The notes beneath the pieces were generated by a model that was given only the letters and a program-made list of their open reading frames with translations, ran no database searches and was not told the origin of the DNA. A program made the translations under genes and the position numbers. From Pseudomonadota bacterium (lineage in GTDB: Bacteria; Pseudomonadota; Gammaproteobacteria; Enterobacterales; Enterobacteriaceae): a DNA stretch of 8,752 nt. Location of the stretch: contig JAFACP010000211.1 in NCBI GenBank assembly GCA_023425455.1, forward strand, positions 1-8,752, read 5' to 3'. Shown piece by piece: positions 1-6,525 of this stretch. Within the stretch, counting starts at the first letter, position 1, and each line of letters begins with the position of its first letter.

Positions 1-1145
1 TTGAATTTTTCGCGGAAGTCTGCCAGCAGATGAACGGCAAGACTTATCCGGTCGACGACAAGATGCTCAACTACACGCTGGTGCAGCCGGTAGGCGTTTG
101 TGCACTGGTGTCACCGTGGAACGTGCCGTTTATGACCGCCACCTGGAAGGTGGCCCCCTGCCTGGCGCTGGGTAACACGGCGGTGCTGAAGATGTCTGAA
201 CTCTCACCGCTGACCGCCGATCGTCTCGGCGAGCTGGCGCTGGAGGCCGGAATTCCGGCGGGCGTGCTGAATGTGGTGCAGGGCTACGGCGCCACGGCGG
301 GCGATGCGCTGGTGCGTCATCACGACGTACGCGCGGTATCGTTCACCGGCGGCACGGCCACCGGGCGCACTATTATGAAAAACGCCGGGCTGAAAAAATA
401 CTCGATGGAGCTGGGCGGCAAATCGCCGGTGCTGATCTTCGAGGACGCCGATATCGAACGGGCGCTGGACGCCGCCCTGTTTACCATCTTCTCCATCAAC
501 GGCGAGCGCTGCACCGCAGGTTCACGCATCTTCATTCAGCAGAGCATCTACCCGGAATTCATCAAACGCTTTGCCGAACGCGCCAGCCGTCTGCGGGTGG
601 GCGATCCAACCGATCCGAACACCCAGGTTGGGGCGCTTATCAGCCAGCCACACTGGGAAAAAGTGTCCGGTTATATCCGCCTTGGCCTTGAAGAGGGTGC
701 CACCCTGCTGGCGGGCGGCGCGGACAAACCGGACGATCTGCCGGCGCACCTGAAAGGCGGCAACTTCCTGCGCCCAACCGTGCTGGCGGATGTCGATAAC
801 CGTATGCGCGTAGCCCAGGAAGAGATCTTCGGGCCGGTGGCCTGCCTGCTGCCCTTTAAGGACGAAGCGGAGGGCTTACGGCTGGCAAATGACGTGGAGT
901 ACGGCCTCGCCTCCTATATCTGGACCCGGGACGTCAACAAGGTGCTGCGCCTGGCGCGCAATATCGAAGCGGGCATGGTGTTCGTGAATACCCAGAACGT
1001 GCGCGATCTGCGTCAGCCGTTTGGCGGCGTGAAGGCCTCCGGCACCGGTCGCGAAGGCGGCGAGTACAGCTTCGAGGTGTTCGCCGAAATGAAAAACGTC
1101 TGTATCTCAATGGGCGACCACCCGATTCCGAAATGGGGGATCTGA
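1..1145 (+). CDS. hpaE: 5-carboxymethyl-2-hydroxymuconate semialdehyde dehydrogenase (5'-truncated by the window)
   Basis: NAD-dependent aldehyde dehydrogenase of the 4-HPA meta pathway. It oxidises the ring-cleavage product of HpaD, 5-carboxymethyl-2-hydroxymuconate semialdehyde, to the dicarboxylate in the cytoplasm. The reading frame is open from the left edge (first whole codon at position 3) and ends with TGA at 1143-1145, giving 380 residues. The family is usually about 488, so roughly 108 N-terminal residues are missing only because the window starts there. ALDH-superfamily signatures are visible: the PWNVPF segment near 117-134, the general-base Glu in MELGGKSP (codon 408-410), the catalytic Cys in NGERCTAGSR (codon 510-512), EEIFGPV near 820-840, and PFGGVKASGTGREGG near the C-terminus. 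It ends 2 nt before hpaD. Assignment to hpaE rather than another ALDH rests on the neighbours and on resemblance to E. coli HpaE/HpcC. Confidence 0.95.
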   Translation, partial: EFFAEVCQQMNGKTYPVDDKMLNYTLVQPVGVCALVSPWNVPFMTATWKVAPCLALGNTAVLKMSELSPLTADRLGELALEAGIPAGVLNVVQGYGATAGDALVRHHDVRAVSFTGGTATGRTIMKNAGLKKYSMELGGKSPVLIFEDADIERALDAALFTIFSINGERCTAGSRIFIQQSIYPEFIKRFAERASRLRVGDPTDPNTQVGALISQPHWEKVSGYIRLGLEEGATLLAGGADKPDDLPAHLKGGNFLRPTVLADVDNRMRVAQEEIFGPVACLLPFKDEAEGLRLANDVEYGLASYIWTRDVNKVLRLARNIEAGMVFVNTQNVRDLRQPFGGVKASGTGREGGEYSFEVFAEMKNVCISMGDHPIPKWGI

Positions 1146-1147
1146 AG

Positions 1148-1999
1148 ATGGGCACGTTAGCGTTAGCGGCAAAAATCACCCACGTTCCGTCGATGTATCT
1201 CTCCGAACTGCCGGGGAAAAACCACGGCTGCCGCCAGTCGGCGATCAACGGACATAAAGAGATCAGCCGGCGCTGTCGCGAGCTGGGGGTCGACACCATC
1301 ATCGTCTTCGACACCCACTGGCTGGTAAACAGCGCCTACCACATCAACTGCGCGGACCATTTTTCCGGGGTCTATACCAGTAACGAGCTGCCGCACTTTA
1401 TCCGCGACATGCGTTACGAGTACGACGGCAACCCGGCGCTGGGCCAGCTGATTGCCGACGAAGCGGTGAAGCTTGGCGTACGCGCGAAAGCGCACAACAT
1501 CCCGAGCCTGAAGCTGGAGTACGGCACGCTGGTGCCGATGCGCTACATGAACAGCGACAAAAACTTCAAAGTGATCTCCATCTCGGCCTTTTGCACCGTG
1601 CATGACTTCGCTGACAGCCGCCGGCTCGGCGAGGCGATTATCAGCGCGATTGCGCAATATGACGGCACGGTCGCGGTGCTGGCCAGCGGCTCACTGTCGC
1701 ACCGTTTTATTGACGACCAGCGCGCCGAAGAGGGGATGAACAGCTACACCCGCGAGTTTGACCGTCAGATGGATGAGCGGGTGGTGAAGCTGTGGCGCGA
1801 AGGCCAGTTCCACGCCTTTTGCAACATGCTGCCGGAGTACGCCGACTACTGCTACGGCGAGGGCAACATGCACGACACGGTGATGCTGCTGGGGATGCTC
1901 GGCTGGGATAAGTACGAGGGCAAGGTGGAATTTCTCACCGAACTGTTCGCCAGCTCCGGCACCGGCCAGGTCAATGCCGTTTTCCCGCTGCCCGCCTGA
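1148..1999 (+). CDS. hpaD: 3,4-dihydroxyphenylacetate (homoprotocatechuate) 2,3-dioxygenase
   Basis: Extradiol ring-cleavage dioxygenase of the LigB (class III) superfamily. It cleaves 3,4-dihydroxyphenylacetate with O2 to 5-carboxymethyl-2-hydroxymuconate semialdehyde; the family normally uses a non-haem Fe(II). The product is 283 residues, which I recall as the length of E. coli HpaD/HpcB. Conserved-looking acidic and histidine positions are His12 (ITHVPSM), His57 (DTHW), His65, His185 (SGSLSHRF) and Glu238 (YGEGNMHD). By analogy with LigB, His12, one of the His57/His65 pair and Glu238 would bind metal, and His185 would be the acid/base; that assignment is inference. I chose ATG 1148 because MGTLALAAKITHVP matches the known N-terminus and GGGGGA at 1135-1140 lies 7 nt upstream. 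An in-frame ATG at 1133 would add five residues and lacks this spacing. The gap to hpaE is 2 nt, so translation is probably coupled. Confidence 0.96.
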   Translation: MGTLALAAKITHVPSMYLSELPGKNHGCRQSAINGHKEISRRCRELGVDTIIVFDTHWLVNSAYHINCADHFSGVYTSNELPHFIRDMRYEYDGNPALGQLIADEAVKLGVRAKAHNIPSLKLEYGTLVPMRYMNSDKNFKVISISAFCTVHDFADSRRLGEAIISAIAQYDGTVAVLASGSLSHRFIDDQRAEEGMNSYTREFDRQMDERVVKLWREGQFHAFCNMLPEYADYCYGEGNMHDTVMLLGMLGWDKYEGKVEFLTELFASSGTGQVNAVFPLPA

Positions 2000-2003
2000 G
2001 GAG
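1998..2003 (+). promoter_or_regulatory. Shine-Dalgarno of hpaF, deciding its start
   Basis: GAGGAG overlaps the hpaD stop codon (TGA 1997-1999). It stands 5 nt before ATG 2009 but only 2 nt before an in-frame GTG at 2006. The spacing favours the ATG, which puts proline directly after the initiator Met. Confidence 0.7.
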
Positions 2004-2008
2004 CCGTG

Positions 2009-2389
2009 ATGCCACATTTTATCGCTGAATGTACCGACAATATCCGCGAGCAGGCCGACCTGCCGGGGCTGTTCGCCAAAGTGAACGCGGCGCTTGCCGC
2101 CACGGGGATCTTCCCCGCCGGCGGGATCCGTAGCCGCGCCCACTGGCTCGACACCTGGCAGATGGCCGACGGTAAGCACGATTACGCCTTTGTGCATATG
2201 ACGCTAAAAATCGGCGCGGGGCGCAGCCTGCAGAGCCGGGAGGCGGTCGCTGAGATGCTGTTTGCGCTGATTAAAGCACACTTCGCAACGCTGATGGCAA
2301 ACCGCTACCTGGCGCTGTCGTTTGAGCTTGACGAGCTGCACCCGACGCTCAATTACAAACAAAACAATGTGCACGCGTTGTTTCGCTGA
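2009..2389 (+). CDS. hpaF: 5-carboxymethyl-2-hydroxymuconate delta-isomerase
   Basis: Small tautomerase-superfamily enzyme (CHMI). It isomerises 5-carboxymethyl-2-hydroxymuconate to 5-oxopent-3-ene-1,2,5-tricarboxylate, the substrate of HpaG. The product is 126 residues, as I recall for E. coli HpaF/HpcD, which is a trimer. The family uses the N-terminal proline, exposed when the initiator Met is removed, as the catalytic base, so the start matters: ATG 2009 gives Met-Pro-His-Phe, whereas the in-frame GTG at 2006 would give Met-Met-Pro and bury the proline. The Shine-Dalgarno spacing agrees with 2009. Other recognisable stretches are HWLDTWQMADG, YAFVHMTLKIGAGR and the C-terminal ELHPTLNYKQNNVHALF. 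It sits 9 nt after hpaD and 9 nt before hpaH in the same operon. Confidence 0.95.
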   Translation: MPHFIAECTDNIREQADLPGLFAKVNAALAATGIFPAGGIRSRAHWLDTWQMADGKHDYAFVHMTLKIGAGRSLQSREAVAEMLFALIKAHFATLMANRYLALSFELDELHPTLNYKQNNVHALFR

Positions 2390-2398
2390 GGTCTTTTT

Positions 2399-3202
2399 AT
2401 GTTCGACAAACACACCCATACCCAGATCGCCCGGCGTCTGCACCAGGCGGAACAGTCGCGGGAGCAGATCCGTCAGATCTCGCTCGACTACCCGACGATC
2501 ACCCTTGACGACGCCTACGCCGTACAGCGCGAATGGGTGAGTCTGAAAATTGCCGAAGGGCGCGTGCTGAAGGGGCACAAAATTGGCCTGACCTCCAGAG
2601 CGATGCAGGCCAGCTCGCAGATCGATGAGCCGGACTACGGGGCGCTGCTGGATGACATGTTCTTCCATGACGGGAGCGATATCCCGACCGATCGCTTTAT
2701 CGTTCCGCGCATCGAAGTGGAGCTGGCCTTTGTGCTGGCCAAACCGCTGCGCGGCCCGCACTGCACGCTGTTCGACGTCTATAACGCCACCGATTATGTG
2801 ATCCCGGCGCTGGAGCTGATCGACGCCCGCTGCCACAACATCGATCCCGACTCCGGTCGCCCGCGCAAGGTGTTCGACACCATCTCCGATAACGCCGCCA
2901 ACGCCGGGGTGATCCTCGGCGGTCGTCCGGTTAAGCCCGACGAGCTGGATCTGCGCTGGATCTCCGCCCTGCTCTATCGTAACGGGGTGATCGAGGAGAC
3001 CGGCGTGGCCGCTGGCGTCCTTAACCACCCGGCGAACGGCGTGGCCTGGCTGGCAAACAAACTCGCGCCGTATGACGTCCAGCTTGAGGCGGGGCAAATC
3101 ATCCTCGGCGGCTCGTTCACCCGGCCGGTCACCGCCAGCAAGGGGGACACCTTCCATGTGGACTACGGCAACATGGGCTGCATTAGCTGCCGCTTTGTGT
3201 AA
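2399..3202 (+). CDS. hpaH: 2-oxo-hept-3-ene-1,7-dioate hydratase
   Basis: Hydratase of the MhpD/fumarylacetoacetase-fold family. It adds water to the 2-oxohept-ene-dioate made by HpaG, giving 4-hydroxy-2-oxoheptane-1,7-dioate, the substrate of HpaI; the family needs a divalent metal, usually Mg2+. The product is 267 residues, as I recall for E. coli HpaH/HpcG. The metal-binding carboxylates of the family are seen as Glu106 and Glu108 in PRIEVELAF and Glu139 in [10 protein letters not shown]. The GHKIGLTS segment (59-66) and the C-terminal LGGSFTRPV match conserved blocks of the family. The start ATG 2399 has GAGG at 2388-2391, overlapping the hpaF stop, 7 nt away. The MhpD of the phenylpropionate pathway is the nearest alternative, but the neighbours and sequence favour HpaH. 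Confidence 0.95.
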   Translation: MFDKHTHTQIARRLHQAEQSREQIRQISLDYPTITLDDAYAVQREWVSLKIAEGRVLKGHKIGLTSRAMQASSQIDEPDYGALLDDMFFHDGSDIPTDRFIVPRIEVELAFVLAKPLRGPHCTLFDVYNATDYVIPALELIDARCHNIDPDSGRPRKVFDTISDNAANAGVILGGRPVKPDELDLRWISALLYRNGVIEETGVAAGVLNHPANGVAWLANKLAPYDVQLEAGQIILGGSFTRPVTASKGDTFHVDYGNMGCISCRFV

Positions 3203-3212
3203 GGAGAAGACC

Positions 3213-4010
3213 ATGCAAAACGCATTCAAAGCGGCGCTGAAAGCAGGCAAATCACAGATCGGCCTGTGGCTGGGGCTGACCAGCAGCTACAGCGCCGAGC
3301 TGCTGGCGGGCGCGGGATTCGACTGGCTGCTGATCGACGGCGAGCACGCGCCGAATACCGTACAAACGGTCTTAACTCAGCTGCAGGCCATCGCCCCCTA
3401 TGCCAGCCAGCCGGTGGTACGCCCGTCGTGGAACGACCCGGTGCAGGTCAAACAGCTGCTGGACGTGGGGGCACAAACGCTGCTGCTGCCGATGGTGCAA
3501 AACGCCGATGAGGCCCGGCTGGCGGTACGCGCCACCCGCTATCCGCCGGCAGGCATTCGCGGTGTCGGCAGCGCGCTGGCGCGCGCTTCACGCTGGAACC
3601 GCATTCCGGATTACCTGCAACAGGCTAACGACGCCATCTGCGTGCTGGTGCAAATTGAAACCCGCGAGGCGCTGAAAAACCTGCCGCAGATCCTCGATGT
3701 GGAAGGGGTCGACGGGGTGTTTATCGGCCCGGCGGATCTCAGCGCCGACATGGGGTTTGCCGGTCATCCCCAACACCCGGAGGTGCAGGCCGCCATCGAA
3801 CAGGCGATCGCGCAGATCCGTGCCGCAGGCAAAGCCCCCGGCATTCTGATGGCCAACGAAGCGCTGGCGAAACGCTATCTCGAACTCGGCGCGCTGTTTG
3901 TCGCCGTCGGCGTCGACACCACCCTGCTCGCCCGCGGCGCGGAGGCGCTGGCAGCCCGTTTTATCGCGCACCCGGTAACGTCAGTACAAAACAATAAATC
4001 GGTCTACTAA
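3213..4010 (+). CDS. hpaI: 4-hydroxy-2-oxoheptanedioate aldolase
   Basis: Class II (metal-dependent) pyruvate aldolase of the HpcH/HpaI family, a TIM-barrel enzyme. It splits 4-hydroxy-2-oxoheptane-1,7-dioate into pyruvate and succinate semialdehyde, the last step of the pathway. The product is 265 residues. The known active-site residues are all at the expected numbers: His45 (DGEHAP), Arg70 (VVRPSW), and the metal ligands Glu149 (QIETRE) and Asp175 ([11 protein letters not shown]). ATG 3213 is preceded by a strong AAGGAGA at 3201-3207; the frame stays open upstream into hpaH, but that extension is out-of-frame hpaH sequence. The last roughly 12 residues ([13 protein letters not shown]) look divergent, and I recall E. 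coli HpaI as 262 residues, so the tail seems about three longer. The gap to hpaH is 10 nt. Confidence 0.96.
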   Translation: MQNAFKAALKAGKSQIGLWLGLTSSYSAELLAGAGFDWLLIDGEHAPNTVQTVLTQLQAIAPYASQPVVRPSWNDPVQVKQLLDVGAQTLLLPMVQNADEARLAVRATRYPPAGIRGVGSALARASRWNRIPDYLQQANDAICVLVQIETREALKNLPQILDVEGVDGVFIGPADLSADMGFAGHPQHPEVQAAIEQAIAQIRAAGKAPGILMANEALAKRYLELGALFVAVGVDTTLLARGAEALAARFIAHPVTSVQNNKSVY

Positions 4011-4054
4011 TCGCCTGATGAGCCAGGCTCTAACCGTATGATGTGGAGCGCAAC
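4011..4054 (+). other. hpaI-hpaX intergenic gap with a small hairpin
   Basis: This 44-nt gap is the longest in the lower part of the cluster and separates the meta enzymes from the permease. It contains a perfect 5-bp inverted repeat, GCCTG (4013-4017) and CAGGC (4024-4028), with a 6-nt loop just after the hpaI stop. No T-run follows, so it is not a convincing terminator. In E. coli W a separate promoter is reported upstream of hpaX; I see no strong -35/-10 pair here, so any such promoter may lie in the AT-richer 3' end of hpaI. Confidence 0.4.
4045..4048 (+). promoter_or_regulatory. Shine-Dalgarno of hpaX, deciding its start
   Basis: GGAG stands 6 nt before ATG 4055. An in-frame GTG at 4043 would lie on top of this site and so is an unlikely start. 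Confidence 0.65.
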
Positions 4055-5407
4055 ATGACGACCTCTACCCTGCAAAACCATGATAATAAAGCTGTTGAAC
4101 ATCGCGTCATTGCTAAGCTGTTTCGTCGTTTGATCGTATTTCTCTTTATTCTGTTCGTCTTTTCGTTTCTCGACCGGATCAACATCGGCTTTGCCGGGCT
4201 GACGATGGGCAAAGATCTGGGCCTGACGTCAACGATGTTTGGCCTGGCCGCCACGCTGTTTTACGTCACCTATGTGCTGTGCGGGATCCCGAGCAACATC
4301 ATGCTGGCGAAGATTGGCGCGCGCCGCTGGATAGCCGGGATCATGGTGGTCTGGGGCATCGCCTCCACCTGTACCCTGTTCGCCACCAGCCCGCAGACGC
4401 TGTACGTGCTGCGGATGCTGGTAGGGATTGCCGAAGCCGGTTTTCTGCCGGGGATCCTGGTCTACCTGACCTGGTGGTTCCCGGCCTATCACCGCGCCCG
4501 CGCCAATGCGCTGTTTATGATCGCCATGCCGGTGACCATGATGCTCGGCTCGATCCTCTCGGGTTACATTCTGGCGATGGACGGCCTGTGGGATCTGAAA
4601 GGCTGGCAATGGCTGTTCCTGCTGGAAGGGTTGCCCTCCGTGGTGCTCGGGGTGGTGACCTGGTTCTTCCTTAATGACACGCCGGATCAGGCCAGCTGGC
4701 TTGACGACGAAGAGAAGCAGACGCTGAAAACGATGATTGCCCGCGAGCAGGAGGTTGTCGTTGCGCAGGGGGTGACGCCGCGCTCAACGCTGCGCGAAGT
4801 GCTGACCCCGGCGGTGCTGCTCTACACGCTGGCCTACTTCTGCCTGACCAACACGCTCAGCGCGATCAACATCTGGACCCCGCAGATCCTGCAAAGCTTC
4901 AACACCGGCAGCAGCAACATCGTCATTGGCCTGCTGGCGGCGATCCCGCAGTTTTGCACCATCCTCGGGATGATCTGGTGGAGCCGCCGCTCCGACAGGC
5001 TGAAAGAGCGAAAAAAGCACACCATCCTGCCCTACCTGTTCGCGGCGGCAGGATGGATGCTGGCCTCAGCGACCGATCACAGCCTGATCCAGCTGCTTGG
5101 CATAATCATGGCCTCAACCGGATCGTTTACCGCCATGGCGATATTCTGGACGACCCCGGATCAGGTTATTAGCCTGCAGTCCCGCGCGGTGGCGCTGGCG
5201 GTGATCAACGCCGTCGGCAACGTCGGATCCGCCGTCAGCCCTCTGCTGATCGGTATTCTGCGCGATGCAACCGGCAGCTTCAGCTCTGGATTGTGGTTTG
5301 TCGCCGGGCTGCTGGTGGTCGGCGCGCTGGTGCTGACACGGATCCCAATGACGCACCGCGAAAACCGGCAGCCTTCGCCGGGGATGGCGGCGCAGAAGAT
5401 CCACTGA
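4055..5407 (+). CDS. hpaX: 4-hydroxyphenylacetate permease, MFS transporter
   Basis: Inner-membrane transporter of the major facilitator superfamily, anion:cation symporter (ACS) family, that imports 4-HPA, probably with protons. The product is 450 residues, typical of a 12-helix MFS protein. A basic cytoplasmic N-terminus leads into the first helix (about residues 26-46), which runs into FLDRINIGFAG (38-48), a hallmark of the ACS family. GIPSNIMLAKIGARRW follows as the MFS loop 2-3 region. A hydrophilic stretch near the middle, DTPDQASWLDDEEKQ, is the usual central loop between helices 6 and 7. ATG 4055 is chosen over GTG 4043 on Shine-Dalgarno position. The N-terminal tail seems shorter than my recollection of E. 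coli HpaX, while the rest is very similar. The first 100 nt or so of the gene are visibly AT-richer than its body. It precedes hpaA by 9 nt. Confidence 0.93.
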   Translation: MTTSTLQNHDNKAVEHRVIAKLFRRLIVFLFILFVFSFLDRINIGFAGLTMGKDLGLTSTMFGLAATLFYVTYVLCGIPSNIMLAKIGARRWIAGIMVVWGIASTCTLFATSPQTLYVLRMLVGIAEAGFLPGILVYLTWWFPAYHRARANALFMIAMPVTMMLGSILSGYILAMDGLWDLKGWQWLFLLEGLPSVVLGVVTWFFLNDTPDQASWLDDEEKQTLKTMIAREQEVVVAQGVTPRSTLREVLTPAVLLYTLAYFCLTNTLSAINIWTPQILQSFNTGSSNIVIGLLAAIPQFCTILGMIWWSRRSDRLKERKKHTILPYLFAAAGWMLASATDHSLIQLLGIIMASTGSFTAMAIFWTTPDQVISLQSRAVALAVINAVGNVGSAVSPLLIGILRDATGSFSSGLWFVAGLLVVGALVLTRIPMTHRENRQPSPGMAAQKIH

Positions 5408-5416
5408 GGAGCAGCG

Positions 5417-6307
5417 ATGTGCCAGAGTCCGGTCGCGAATATCGACATCAGCACAGAGTACGACGAGAGTCTGGGTACTGAGGATGTGCATTACCAGTCG
5501 TTTGCCCGCATGGCGGCCTTTTTTGGCCGCGACATGCAGGCGCATCGCCACGACCACTATTTTCAGATGCATTTTCTCGACACCGGGCAGATTGAGCTGC
5601 AGCTCGACGATCATCGCTATTCGGTGCAGGCGCCGCTGTTTGTCTTAACGCCGCCGTCGGTACCGCACGCCTTTATCACCGGGTCCGACAGCGACGGGCA
5701 CGTGCTGACGGTACGCGAGGACCTGATCTGGCCGCTGTTAGAGGTGCTCTACCCCGGCACCCGGGAAACATTCGGCCTGCCGGGGATCTGTCTGTCGCTG
5801 GCCGACAAGCCAGATGAGCTGGCGGCACTTAAGCACTACTGGCAGCTCATCGAACGCGAATCCACCGCAGAACTGCCCGGACGTGAACACACGCTGGCCC
5901 TTTTGGCCCAGGCGGTGTTTACCCTGCTGCTGCGCAATGCAAAGCTCGATGACCACGCGTCGGGCGGTATACGCGGCGAGCTGAAGCTATTCCAGCGCTT
6001 TAACCAGCTGATTGATGTCCATTACCATCAGCACTGGACGGTGCCGGACTACGCCTGCGAGCTGCACCTGACGGAATCTCGCCTGACCGATATCTGCCGC
6101 CGCTTCGCCAACCGCCCGCCGAAGCGGCTGATCTTCGACCGGCAGCTGCGCGAGGCCAAACGCCTGCTGCTGTTTTCTGACAGCGCGGTAAATGAGATTG
6201 CCTGGCTGCTTGGCTTTAAAGACCCGGCCTATTTCGCCCGATTTTTTAACCGCTTAGTGGGGTGCTCGCCCAGCGCGTACCGGGCGCAGAAAGTGCCGGT
6301 GTCGTAA
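5417..6307 (+). CDS. hpaA: AraC-family activator of the hydroxylase operon
   Basis: Transcriptional regulator of the AraC/XylS family. In E. coli W, HpaA activates the hpaBC promoter in response to 4-HPA, and that role is inferred here from sequence and position directly upstream of hpaB. The product is 296 residues, as I recall for E. coli HpaA. The N-terminal part is a cupin-like effector domain with a His cluster (His43, His45, His47, His52 in AHRHDHYFQMH). The C-terminal 90 residues are the DNA-binding domain with two helix-turn-helix units, about 207-228 (WTVPDYACELHLTESRL) and about 256-280 (AVNEIAWLLGFKDPAYFARFF); the latter is the conserved AraC signature. The start ATG 5417 has GAGGAG at 5406-5411, overlapping the hpaX stop, 5 nt away, which suggests coupled translation with the permease. 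Confidence 0.95.
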   Translation: MCQSPVANIDISTEYDESLGTEDVHYQSFARMAAFFGRDMQAHRHDHYFQMHFLDTGQIELQLDDHRYSVQAPLFVLTPPSVPHAFITGSDSDGHVLTVREDLIWPLLEVLYPGTRETFGLPGICLSLADKPDELAALKHYWQLIERESTAELPGREHTLALLAQAVFTLLLRNAKLDDHASGGIRGELKLFQRFNQLIDVHYHQHWTVPDYACELHLTESRLTDICRRFANRPPKRLIFDRQLREAKRLLLFSDSAVNEIAWLLGFKDPAYFARFFNRLVGCSPSAYRAQKVPVS

Positions 6308-6351
6308 GGTCCCGGCGGCACAACCTGTACCTGGGCGACGCTCCGCAGAAC

Positions 6352-6382
6352 GGGTAAGCGGCGCATCACGCGCCGAAAACCC
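6352..6382. repeat. Two-part dyad (REP-like or terminator-like hairpin)
   Basis: An outer arm pair GGGT (6352-6355) / ACCC (6379-6382) and an inner arm pair CGGCGC (6359-6364) / GCGCCG (6370-6375) share one centre near 6367. They are separated by a symmetric 3x3 mismatch (AAG against AAA), and the loop is ATCAC. It starts 45 nt after the hpaA stop. No T-run follows it on either strand, so it is not a classic intrinsic terminator. The shape, an outer stem, an internal loop and a GC-rich inner stem, resembles enterobacterial REP elements. It could also be a 3'-end stabilising hairpin or an operator. Confidence 0.5.
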
Positions 6383-6469
6383 ATCCGGATCACAAATCCC
6401 ACCCTCGCCCGAAAAGTACCTGCCGTTGTCGCAAACGTCCCTTCACCTCTTCCCGCTCCCGGGCTTCAA

Positions 6470-6496
6470 TTGAACAACAAAAACAAAACATAAATT
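6470..6496 (+). promoter_or_regulatory. Candidate weak sigma-70 promoter of hpaBC
   Basis: TTGAAC (6470-6475) resembles a -35 box at 4 of 6 positions. TAAATT (6491-6496) resembles a -10 box at 4 of 6, but the spacer is only 15 nt, below the usual 16-18. A run rich in A separates them. A poorly matched core promoter would suit an operon that needs the activator HpaA, but this placement is a guess by eye. Confidence 0.3.
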
Positions 6497-6525
6497 TAAC
6501 AACCCTGTTCCGATACGAGGTCCCT

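Larger units (their letters stand above)
6308..6525 (+). promoter_or_regulatory. hpaA-hpaB spacer, presumed control region of hpaBC
   Basis: This 218-nt stretch has no ATG on the + strand before hpaB and I see no credible gene on either strand. It changes character along its length: GC-rich up to about 6464, then AT-rich and purine-poor in T from about 6465 to 6500. It carries a dyad at 6352-6382, a weak promoter-like region at 6470-6496 and the hpaB Shine-Dalgarno GAGG at 6517-6520, 5 nt before ATG 6526. By analogy with E. coli W it should hold the HpaA-dependent promoter of hpaBC. I could not recognise a confident CRP, IHF or HpaA site by eye. Confidence 0.6.

Noticed and set aside
1..1145. 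Truncated hpaE as a pseudogene
   Set aside because: The frame is open right up to the edge of the window and the catalytic residues are intact; the missing part is simply outside the window.
1133..1147. Earlier ATG for hpaD
   Set aside because: It would add five residues not seen in the family as I recall it, and the best Shine-Dalgarno lies between this ATG and 1148.
1691..2197. A 168-codon open frame on the - strand opposite hpaD and hpaF
   Set aside because: It crosses the hpaD-hpaF junction and has no family resemblance; a shadow frame.
3072..3212. Upstream extension of the hpaI frame into hpaH
   Set aside because: The extension is out-of-frame hpaH sequence, Arg- and Ser-rich. ATG 3213 has a strong Shine-Dalgarno and gives the known N-terminus with His45 and Arg70 at their proper numbers.
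2204..3250. A 348-codon open frame on the - strand opposite hpaF, hpaH and the start of hpaI
   Set aside because: It spans parts of three real + strand genes and shows no recognisable motif; it is a GC-driven shadow.
4037..4042. TATGAT as a -10 box for hpaX
   Set aside because: It matches 5 of 6, but transcription would start at about 4048-4050, after or within the hpaX Shine-Dalgarno, so the mRNA would lack a working ribosome site.
6390..6394. TCACA as half of a CRP site upstream of hpaB
   Set aside because: The bases at the partner position (ACCCA) do not resemble TGTGA, so there is no symmetric site.
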